Origin: an uncultured delta proteobacterium
GTDB lineage: Bacteria > Desulfobacterota > Desulfovibrionia > Desulfovibrionales > Desulfovibrionaceae
Length of the DNA stretch: 64,000 bases
NCBI GenBank assembly: GCA_903835685.1
Contig: CAILNX010000056.1
Span: 1 to 64,000 of the forward strand
Reading direction: 5' to 3'
The notes below the pieces were generated by a model, which saw only the letters and a list, made by a program, of their open reading frames with translations, did not search any database and had not been told where the DNA came from. Below, in pieces: positions 28,562 to 35,404 of this stretch (position 1 is the first letter of the stretch; each line of letters opens with the position of its first letter). A program made the position numbers and the translations under genes.

Positions 28562-30111
28562 TCCGCGCCCTGGAAATGAAACCGGGCACGCCCGTGCCCC
28601 AGGCCGAGATCCCGGCCCTGGACCAGGAGGAATTCGGCGAGGCCATGCTGGCCCTGGCCGCCCAGGACTGCCGGATCGCCGCCCTGTTCGCCGCCCCTCA
28701 CCCCCTGGCCGATCCGGCCGGACGCCTGCGGATCTGGGCGGTCATGGCCGACGACGCGGCCGGGACCGTGTGGGTCCTGCGCTCCCGGGCGATCAAGGGC
28801 CAGTTCCATTCCCTGACTTCGCTTCTGCCCCAGCTCCATCTGTTCGAGCGGGAGATCGCCGAGGAATGGGGGGTCCTGCCCGAGGGCCATCCCTGGCTCA
28901 AGCCCGTGCGCTTTCCCCCGCCGGTTCCGGGCCGGGCCTCGGTCTTTGGCCCGAAAAACGAGGCCGTGGGCCACATGGACTTCTTCCGGGCCACCGGCTC
29001 CCAGGCCCACGAGGTGGCCGTGGGTCCGGTGCACGCCGGGGTCATCGAGCCCGGGCACTTCCGTTTCCAGTGCCACGGCGAGGACGTCCTGCACCTGGAG
29101 ATTTCCCTGGGCTACCAGCACCGGGGCGTGGAGCGCGCCCTGCCCGGATTCCCCGGGCCGCGCACCCTGGCCCTCATGGAGACCCTGGCCGGGGACACCA
29201 CCATGGGCCACGGCCTGGCCTATTGCCGGGCCATGGAGTCCCTGTCCGGGACCACGCCCTGCCCCGAGGCCGAGATCCTGCGCCTGGTCATGCTCGAACT
29301 GGAGCGTCTGGCCAACCACACCGGGGACCTGGGCGCGCTGGCCGGGGACGTGGGCTTTCTGCCCACCCTGTCCTTTTGCGGACGCCTGCGCGGGGATTTC
29401 CTGAACCTTTCGGCCCTGGTCTGCGGCAGCCGCTTCGGCCGGGGCATGGTCAGGCCCGGCGGGGTGGGCTTCGGCCTGGACCGGGAGCGCACGGCCCTGT
29501 TGCGCGAGCGGCTTCAGGCCACCCTGGCCGACGTGGAAGGGGCCATCCAGGTCCTCTGGGATTCAGGCACGTCCATGCGCCGCTTCCACGACACCGGGGT
29601 CCTGTCCCGGGAGGACGCCACGGCCCTGGGACTGGTTGGCCCGGCCGCCCGGGCCAGCGGCCTGGAGCGCGACGTGCGCCATGACTTTCCCCGGGGCTGG
29701 TACGAGCACCTGCGCTTCCCCATCCCCACCCGGGACGAGGGCGACGTGTTCGCCCGGGCCACGGTACGGCACCTGGAAATACGGCAGTCCGTGAACCTCA
29801 TATTAAACGCCTTGAGCGCCCTGGACCCGGACCTGGCCTCGGACCCGGCCCGCCTGGCCCCGCGCACGGCCGCGAGTCCCCCGCTCCTGGCCCGGGATGC
29901 CCTGACCGTGTCCCTGGAGGAGGGCTGGCGGGGAGAAATCTGCCACGTCTGCCTCACCGGGCCGGACGGGTCCATCGGCCGCTACAAGGTGGTGGACCCC
30001 TCGTTCCACAACTGGTTCGGCCTGGCCCTGGCCCTGCGCAAGGGGCAGATTTCCGACTTCCCCCTGTGCAACAAAAGCTTCAATCTGTCCTACTGCGGGC
30101 ACGATCTCTAG
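28558..30111 (+). CDS. HyfG-like catalytic-subunit homologue lacking NiFe ligands (Ehr type)
   Basis: The 517-residue protein fuses a NuoC-like 30-kDa domain (residues about 70-125, SLTSLLPQLHLFEREIAEEW) to a NuoD/HyfG-like large-subunit domain. In true hydrogenases two CxxC pairs bind nickel and iron. Here the first becomes A211-G-D-T214 (LAGDTTMGH, H218 kept) and the second becomes S482-F-H-N485 in VDPSFHNW. The protein therefore cannot hold a NiFe centre. The C-terminus DFPLCNKSFNLSYCGHDL is typical of the energy-converting hydrogenase-related family. The reaction is unknown. Confidence 0.93.
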   Translation: MIRALEMKPGTPVPQAEIPALDQEEFGEAMLALAAQDCRIAALFAAPHPLADPAGRLRIWAVMADDAAGTVWVLRSRAIKGQFHSLTSLLPQLHLFEREIAEEWGVLPEGHPWLKPVRFPPPVPGRASVFGPKNEAVGHMDFFRATGSQAHEVAVGPVHAGVIEPGHFRFQCHGEDVLHLEISLGYQHRGVERALPGFPGPRTLALMETLAGDTTMGHGLAYCRAMESLSGTTPCPEAEILRLVMLELERLANHTGDLGALAGDVGFLPTLSFCGRLRGDFLNLSALVCGSRFGRGMVRPGGVGFGLDRERTALLRERLQATLADVEGAIQVLWDSGTSMRRFHDTGVLSREDATALGLVGPAARASGLERDVRHDFPRGWYEHLRFPIPTRDEGDVFARATVRHLEIRQSVNLILNALSALDPDLASDPARLAPRTAASPPLLARDALTVSLEEGWRGEICHVCLTGPDGSIGRYKVVDPSFHNWFGLALALRKGQISDFPLCNKSFNLSYCGHDL

Positions 30112-30120
30112 GGAGGGGCC

Positions 30121-30888
30121 ATGTTCTCCATCATCGCCCAGCGCCTGCGCCAGAAGAAGCGCACCATCAGCTTTCCGGCGGCCGCGCCCACCCTGCCCGA
30201 CCGCTTCCGGGGCCTGCCCGAACTGGACCCGGGCATATGCGCCACCTGCGCCGTGTCCTGCCCGCCGCCCTGCATCCTGGCCTGCCCGGCCAAGGCCATG
30301 TTCGAGGAGAACGGGGCCATGCGCCTGGATATGGGCCGCTGCACCTTCTGCGGGTCCTGCGAGAACGCCTGCCCCCACGGGGCCGTGCGTTTCACTCAAG
30401 GGTATTCCTTGTCCGCCCGCCATCGCGACGACCTGATCCTGGGGCCGGGCCTTTTGCCCCGCATGGAGGCCCTGGATACGCGCATGCGCAAGCTCTTCGG
30501 CCGGTCCTTGAAGCTCCGGCAGGTGAGCGCGGGCGGGTGCAACGCCTGCGAGGCCGACGCCAACGTGCTGACCACCGTGGTCTTCGACCTGTCCCGCTTC
30601 GGCATCGATTTCGTGGCCTCGCCCCGGCACGCCGACGGCCTGTATATCACCGGCCCGGTGCCCGAGAACATGCGCGAGGGGCTCATGCTCACCCTGGAGG
30701 CCCTGCCCCTGCCCCGAATCATCATCGCGGTCGGGGCCTGCGCCATTTCCGGCGGCCTGTTCGCCGACCTGGACACCAGCGCCAAGGGTGCGCTGCCCCA
30801 CCTGGAGCCGGACCTGTTCATCCCCGGCTGCCCGCCCCACCCCGTCACGGCCCTGGACGGCATGCTGCGCCTTTTGGGGCGCATCTAG
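30121..30888 (+). CDS. HyfH/HyfI-like fusion: ferredoxin domain plus NuoB-type small subunit
   Basis: The 255-residue protein joins two modules that are usually separate genes. Residues 40-84 carry two cysteine groups: Cys40, 43, 47, 51 and 55 (CATCAVSCPPPCILACP, an unusual spacing) and Cys74, 77, 80 and 84 (CTFCGSCENACP, a standard 4Fe-4S site). Residues about 135-255 are NuoB-like with Cys140, Cys143, Cys207 and Cys237 (GGCNACEAD, GACAISGG, PGCPPHP) for the proximal cluster. It should carry electrons to the altered large subunit. It is the last gene of the cluster; the next gene converges on it. Confidence 0.93.
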   Translation: MFSIIAQRLRQKKRTISFPAAAPTLPDRFRGLPELDPGICATCAVSCPPPCILACPAKAMFEENGAMRLDMGRCTFCGSCENACPHGAVRFTQGYSLSARHRDDLILGPGLLPRMEALDTRMRKLFGRSLKLRQVSAGGCNACEADANVLTTVVFDLSRFGIDFVASPRHADGLYITGPVPENMREGLMLTLEALPLPRIIIAVGACAISGGLFADLDTSAKGALPHLEPDLFIPGCPPHPVTALDGMLRLLGRI

Positions 30889-30891
30889 CAC

Positions 30892-31362
30892 TCAGATAAA
30901 GACTTCGCCTTTCCCCTTGGCCAAAACCACCACCCCCTGGGACTCCAGGCGGTGGGCCAGGTCGGTCAGGCGCTTCTGGGCCTCCTCGGCCTCGGTCAGG
31001 CGCACGGGGCCGTGGGCTTCCAGGTCCTCGCGCAGGGTGTCGGCCGCGCGTTTGGCCAGGGTGGAGAAGATTTTCTCGCGCAGCTCGGTCGAGGCCGCGC
31101 GCAGGGCCGGGAGCAGGTCCGTGGACGGGGCCTGGCGCAGGATTTCGCGCAGGGAACGCAGGTCCAGGCTCAGGAAATCCTCGAAGGTGAAGATCAGGCC
31201 GCGCACCTGGGCGGCCAGGTCCGGGTCCTGGGCCTCCATGGAGGCCAGGGCCTCGGCGGCCTGGCCCGGGGGCAGGGAATTCAGGATGGCGGCCACGGAA
31301 CGGGCTCCGTTGGGCGTCTCGACTTTGAGGCGCGGGGCATGGGCTGGAAGGCGCGGGGGCAT
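30892..31362 (-). CDS. Short FliG-like protein (middle/C-terminal region only)
   Basis: The 156-residue protein matches the end of the flagellar switch protein FliG: AAILNSLPPGQAAEAL, DPDLAAQVRGLIFTFEDFL, then ASTELREKIFSTLAKRAADTL and DLEAHGPVRLTEAEEAQKRL. It lacks the FliG N-terminal domain that binds FliF, so it is about half of normal length. There is no other flagellar gene nearby. It may interact with MotA or FliM-like partners or have a non-flagellar role. The start at 31362 is backed by AGGAGGA. Confidence 0.82.
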   Translation of the reverse strand: MPPRLPAHAPRLKVETPNGARSVAAILNSLPPGQAAEALASMEAQDPDLAAQVRGLIFTFEDFLSLDLRSLREILRQAPSTDLLPALRAASTELREKIFSTLAKRAADTLREDLEAHGPVRLTEAEEAQKRLTDLAHRLESQGVVVLAKGKGEVFI

Positions 31363-31517
31363 GGGTCCTCCTGTCCGGCGAGCCGGGACCCGGTACATAG
31401 CCCCTTGGGCCGGGCCTGCCAAGGGCTTAAGGCCAGGGATTCAAGACCCAGGGCTCTTGACGAAAAGGTGACGGGGCCATAGTTTTGGCTTGAACCGCAA
31501 CAGCAGCCGGAGGGCCG

Positions 31518-32072
31518 ATGGCCGAAGACAAGACCTTGGAAAAAAAGGAAGAGAAGAAAGAGACCTGGACCAACGTCCTGGCCCTGACCACGGTGATCCT
31601 GGCCGTGTGCGCCACGCTTTCCACCTTCAAGGCCGGGGGGTACTCCACCCAGACCGTGCTCAGCCAGTCCCGGGCGGCCAACAAATGGGCCCACTACCAG
31701 TCCAAGGCCATCAAGGGCTATCTCTACGAATTGCAGCGGGACCGGATGGACCTGGAGCTTCGGACCTCGGAAATGGCCCCGGCCCAGCGCCAGGCCGTGC
31801 AGGACAAGATGAAGGAATACGACCGCCGCCTGGAAAAATACGAGGGCGAGCGAGCGGAACTTTCGGCCGAGGCCCGGGAGTTCGAGGGGGCCATCGACGC
31901 GGCCCAGCAGCACGGGCAGTCCTTTGGCCTGGCCGTGATCTTTCTCCAGGTGGGCATCCTGTTGTGCTCCATTTCGGCCCTGATGAAAAAAAAGCCGGTC
32001 TGGTTCTTGGGCTCCTGCGTGGGGGTCGTGGGCCTGGCGGCCTTTGCCAATGGATTTTTCCTGTTCTGGTAG
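31518..32072 (+). CDS. DUF4337 membrane protein
   Basis: The 184-residue protein has a charged N-terminus (DKTLEKKEEKKETW), a first transmembrane helix (VLALTTVILAVCATLS), a conserved polar loop (AANKWAHYQSKAIKGYLYEL), a coiled-coil region about 70-125, and two closing helices. This is the DUF4337 layout; function is unknown. It is divergent from the FliG-like gene and probably transcribed alone. Confidence 0.85.
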   Translation: MAEDKTLEKKEEKKETWTNVLALTTVILAVCATLSTFKAGGYSTQTVLSQSRAANKWAHYQSKAIKGYLYELQRDRMDLELRTSEMAPAQRQAVQDKMKEYDRRLEKYEGERAELSAEAREFEGAIDAAQQHGQSFGLAVIFLQVGILLCSISALMKKKPVWFLGSCVGVVGLAAFANGFFLFW

Positions 32073-32219
32073 TCGGAGATGAGAGCCAAAATCATTGAAA
32101 GTTTGAAGGGGATCACCTAGGGTTAGAATTGGGCCGTGGCTCTGCTCAACATGTCACCCAGGAATCAGAAATGATGATTTTTTCCAGCTTCTTGCCGAAC
32201 CCTGTTCCGGGAACGCCCC

Positions 32220-33356
32220 ATGAATAATGATCCAGCCCACCCGGGCCAGGGGAAAAAGTGCATGCCCCCCATAAAAAAACCCCACTTCAACCACGTGCTC
32301 ATCTGCACGGACGTGGAGGTCCACGCCAAGCGCGACCGCGTCTCGGTCAAGGCCCTTGGCCCGGAGATCGTCAAGCACTGTCTTTCGGGCTCCGAGGCCG
32401 TGGACTATTTGAGCCAGAACCCCGTGGATCTGGTCATCTGCGACTCCACCCTGGCGGACATGGACGGGACCAAGTTCCTGGGCCTGGTGCGCAAGAACAT
32501 GAAGCTGCACAAACTGCCCGTGGTCATGGTCACCCTGGAGAACAGCAAGGGCTACGTCCTGGACGTGGTCTCGGCCGGATGCTCGGGCTACGTGCTCAGG
32601 CCCTATGCCCAGGACACCCTGGAGCGGCACGTGCTGCTGGCCAAGCAGGTCTCCCGCTACAAGGAGATCGAGGAAGTGCAGTTGGAAGAGGCCCGGGAGA
32701 TGGTCTGCGCCGGGGATTTCGACGACGCGGTGGAGGCCTTCCAGGACCTTCTGGCCCAGCAGGAGGACGCCCGCAAATACTACGACCAGGGTTGCCGCCA
32801 CCTCCTGATCATGAAGTTCGGCAAGGCCATCATCTGCTTCAAGCAAGCCCTGCGCATCAACGACCTCTACGCCGAGGCCTACAAGGGCCTGGCCGACGCC
32901 TACAAGGGCAAGGGCGACGAGGAAAGCTGCAAAATCTCCCTGAAGAAGGCGGCGGAAATCTACGCCTCCTTCGACCGTCTGGAAGAGACCAAGAAGATTT
33001 TCATCGAGATCCTCAAATACGAGACCAAGACTCCCAATCCCTACAACACCCTGGGCGTGCGCCTGCGCCAGCAGGGGGATCTGGCCGGGGCCATCCACGC
33101 CTACGGCCAGGCCCTGGAGCTGACTCCCGAGGACGAGAACATCCATTTCAACCTGGCCAAGGCCTATTACTTTATGGGTGAGTTGGAGAAGGCCACGGCG
33201 TCCATCACCCTGGCCCTGTCCTTCAACCCGCATTTCAACGAGGCCCAGACCATCCACAAGCGGCTCACGGGCGGACTCTTCATACCCTCGGAGGAGCAAC
33301 TCAAGCGGGCCGCCCGCCTCAAGCAGGACCACCCCCAGTCCGCCGTGGACGTGTAA
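32220..33356 (+). CDS. Response receiver with TPR repeats
   Basis: The 378-residue protein has an N-terminal receiver-like domain (about 15-140, phosphoacceptor Asp in VICDSTLADMDG) and a C-terminal TPR region of about five repeats (FGKAIICFKQALRINDLYAE, GDLAGAIHAYGQALELTPED). The conserved receiver lysine is replaced by arginine in VLRPYA, so phosphorylation-induced switching may differ. It is likely a cytoplasmic signal-to-protein adaptor. An alternative start at 32262 (MPPIKKP) is possible. A bidirectional-type terminator follows. Confidence 0.85.
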   Translation: MNNDPAHPGQGKKCMPPIKKPHFNHVLICTDVEVHAKRDRVSVKALGPEIVKHCLSGSEAVDYLSQNPVDLVICDSTLADMDGTKFLGLVRKNMKLHKLPVVMVTLENSKGYVLDVVSAGCSGYVLRPYAQDTLERHVLLAKQVSRYKEIEEVQLEEAREMVCAGDFDDAVEAFQDLLAQQEDARKYYDQGCRHLLIMKFGKAIICFKQALRINDLYAEAYKGLADAYKGKGDEESCKISLKKAAEIYASFDRLEETKKIFIEILKYETKTPNPYNTLGVRLRQQGDLAGAIHAYGQALELTPEDENIHFNLAKAYYFMGELEKATASITLALSFNPHFNEAQTIHKRLTGGLFIPSEEQLKRAARLKQDHPQSAVDV

Positions 33357-33380
33357 AAAAGGCCCGGAACGCGCGCGCAA

Positions 33381-33411
33381 AAAAGGCCGGAAGCCCCTGC
33401 TTCCGGCCTTT
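33381..33411. terminator. Terminator hairpin between convergent genes
   Basis: AAAAGGCCGGAAGC pairs with GCTTCCGGCCTTT around CCCT. A-tract and T-tract flank the stem, so it can serve both the receiver-TPR gene and the coiled-coil gene on the opposite strand. Confidence 0.8.
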
Positions 33412-33439
33412 CTCTGGCCTCACTTCCGGGCGCGTAAGC

Positions 33440-34051
33440 CTAGTTGGCGTTCTGCTCCGGACGCTTCTTGCCGCGTTCGCCCTTGCGCTCCCTGCGGTCC
33501 TCGCGCATTTCCTTGCGGTCCTCCTTGCGCTCCATCTTGTCGCGGCGCATCTCCTTGCGGTCCTCGCGCATGTCCTTGCGCTCGCCCATGCGCTCCTTCT
33601 TGTCCCGGTTCAACTCCCGGCGCTCCTTGTTGCGCTCCCGCTCGGCCTTGCGCACGTCCTGGCGCTCCTGGCGCAGCTTCTCCCGGTCGGCCTTGATCGC
33701 AGCGGCGTCACCGGCCTTGCGGTCCTGCATGAGCTTCTGACGGGCGGCCCGGCGGTCGGCCCGGTCCTTCTGCAGGGCCTGCTGGTCGGCGGAGAGCTCC
33801 TTCTTGTCCTGGGCGATCCCGCGATTGTCCTGACCCAGGGCCTTTTGGTCCTGGCGCAGGGCGCGGCGGTCCTTGCGCACCTGGCCGGTGTCACCCGGCA
33901 GGCCGGGCTGGGCGCCAGGAGCCGGGGTTCCGGCCGGGACGCCCGGTCCCACGCCCGGGGGGGTGCTGGGCGGGGTGTTCTGGGCCAGGGCCGGGACGAC
34001 CAGGGCCAGGCTCAAGGCCAAGGAAATCAGGGAAAGACTGAATTTGTTCAC
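33440..34051 (-). CDS. Exported highly charged coiled-coil protein
   Basis: The 203-residue protein has a Sec signal peptide (LALSLALVVPALA before QN), a Pro/Gly-rich linker, then about 150 residues almost wholly made of R, K, D, E, Q and M in heptad-like repeats (RRALRQDQKALGQDNRG, later KEMRRDKMERKEDRKEM). A long periplasmic coiled coil is expected. I do not recognise a characterised family; it could bind envelope polymers, metals or nucleic acids. It is transcribed alone. Confidence 0.8.
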   Translation of the reverse strand: MNKFSLSLISLALSLALVVPALAQNTPPSTPPGVGPGVPAGTPAPGAQPGLPGDTGQVRKDRRALRQDQKALGQDNRGIAQDKKELSADQQALQKDRADRRAARQKLMQDRKAGDAAAIKADREKLRQERQDVRKAERERNKERRELNRDKKERMGERKDMREDRKEMRRDKMERKEDRKEMREDRRERKGERGKKRPEQNAN

Positions 34052-34225
34052 GGGAAACCTCCAGATGGTTATGGGTCGATGCGGATTCGCCTGTCACTTG
34101 TGAACCCGTATGGCAAACCGCGTGCCAAAAGGCAACATGCTGGCGTCAAACACTTTGTATTTCGACCGGGCCGGATTCGACCCGGAGCTGGGCAAAAATT
34201 CGCCAGGCCTGTGCAGAACTTTCCC

Positions 34226-35374
34226 TCAGGTCCGCCGCAGCCCCAGGCCCTCGGCCAGGCCCAGGATGTGGGAGGCCAGGTTCTTCAAGGCCTGGCAAAA
34301 AGCGAAGGAGGCCATGATGGACTCCAGCGGATGGGCCTTGGTGGCGTCCTGGGTGCGCAGCTCCAGGAACCGGCGGTCCAGCCCGGCCAGGGCCTGGTCC
34401 AGGTCGAGCGCGGCCTGGTCGTCTCCGGTCTTATCGTCTCGGGCCTGATCGTCTCCGGTCTTATCAGCTCGGGTCTTATCGTCTCGGGCCTGGCCCTGGG
34501 GCTCCAGCTCCCGGGCCAGGCGCTCCATGAGCCGGGACGCGGCCCGGGACAGACCCGTGACCTCTCCGGCCAGGCTCTGCCGATAGGCCTGGTCCCCCTG
34601 GACCCGGACCTGGCGGCGCATGACCCGGACCTCCTCGAAGAGCCGGTCCAGCCCCTGGATGAGGGGCATGAAATCGATCTCCCGGCCCACGAGGGACGGT
34701 TCGCGCCGGGCGGACTGCCACAAGGCCCGGTTGCGGGCCAGCTCGGCCTGGAGCTGCTCCATGCGCCCGGGCGGCGAGGCCGGGATCAGGCCCACAAAGG
34801 CCTTTCCGGCCTCGTCCAGCAAACGGGCCAGGTTGCGCAACTCCTTGCCCAGGGCCACCCGCAACAATCCCGAGGCCCGGGCGGGCCAGACCAGGGCCGA
34901 GACCGCCACGGCCACGCCCACGCCCAAAAATATCTCCACGGTGCGGGCCAGGCTGAAGAGCAGCAGGGATTCCTGGCCGTTCCAGCCCAGGATGGCGATG
35001 ACTGCGGTGATGGCGGCCATGCGGAAGCTCTCGTGCACCTGGGCCAGGCAGGCGCAGACCCCCACCAGGCCCAAAAGGCCCACCTCCCGCCAGGCCGGGT
35101 CGGGCGGGGCCAGAAGCCCCAGGGCCACGGCGGCCACGGCCCCGGTCATGGTCCCCAGCAGGCGGTTGGCCGAGGCCTTGAGGGAGTTGCCCAGGTCCAT
35201 CTGCATGACGATGATGGCCGTGAGCACGGACCAGTAGCCGTATTCCAGGCCCAGCAGCGCGCTTGCGGCCTGGCAGATCCCGGCGGCCAGGGCGGTCTTG
35301 ATCCCGTGCCGCAGCCGGGCCGGGGTCAAGGCGGCCTGGAGCCGGAAAAGCAGGGAATACCAGGAATCACGCAC
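34226..35374 (-). CDS. FUSC/aromatic-acid-exporter family membrane protein
   Basis: The 382-residue protein has a hydrophobic N-terminal half with about six helices (HGIKTALAAGICQAASALL, YWSVLTAIIVMQMDLG, NRLLGTMTGAVAAVALGLL) matching the FUSC/YccS-type domain, and a long cytoplasmic helical half. Such proteins export aromatic acids or are of unknown function. The C-terminal region holds a DNA tandem repeat that encodes charged repeats (RDDKTGDDQ). It is the last gene of a ubiX-hydrolase-TMTC-FUSC operon. Confidence 0.83.
   Translation of the reverse strand: MRDSWYSLLFRLQAALTPARLRHGIKTALAAGICQAASALLGLEYGYWSVLTAIIVMQMDLGNSLKASANRLLGTMTGAVAAVALGLLAPPDPAWREVGLLGLVGVCACLAQVHESFRMAAITAVIAILGWNGQESLLLFSLARTVEIFLGVGVAVAVSALVWPARASGLLRVALGKELRNLARLLDEAGKAFVGLIPASPPGRMEQLQAELARNRALWQSARREPSLVGREIDFMPLIQGLDRLFEEVRVMRRQVRVQGDQAYRQSLAGEVTGLSRAASRLMERLARELEPQGQARDDKTRADKTGDDQARDDKTGDDQAALDLDQALAGLDRRFLELRTQDATKAHPLESIMASFAFCQALKNLASHILGLAEGLGLRRT
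34412..34486. repeat. In-frame 30-base tandem repeat within the FUSC gene
   Basis: Units at 34412 and 34442 are 30 bases each with two mismatches, followed by a 15-base half unit. The unit is itself built from 15-base halves, so its copy number can change by 5 residues without a frameshift. Confidence 0.75.
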
Positions 35375-35404
35375 GAATATCGCGCCTCGCTGCCAGAGGG
35401 ACGG

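Noticed and set aside
28558-30111. Calling the large subunit a working NiFe hydrogenase or formate hydrogenlyase
   Set aside because: Both CxxC pairs are missing (LAGDTT and DPSFHN), so no NiFe site can be formed.
32163-32183. A terminator after the DUF4337 gene
   Set aside because: The stem ATCA/TGAT is only four base pairs, although T-rich sequence follows.
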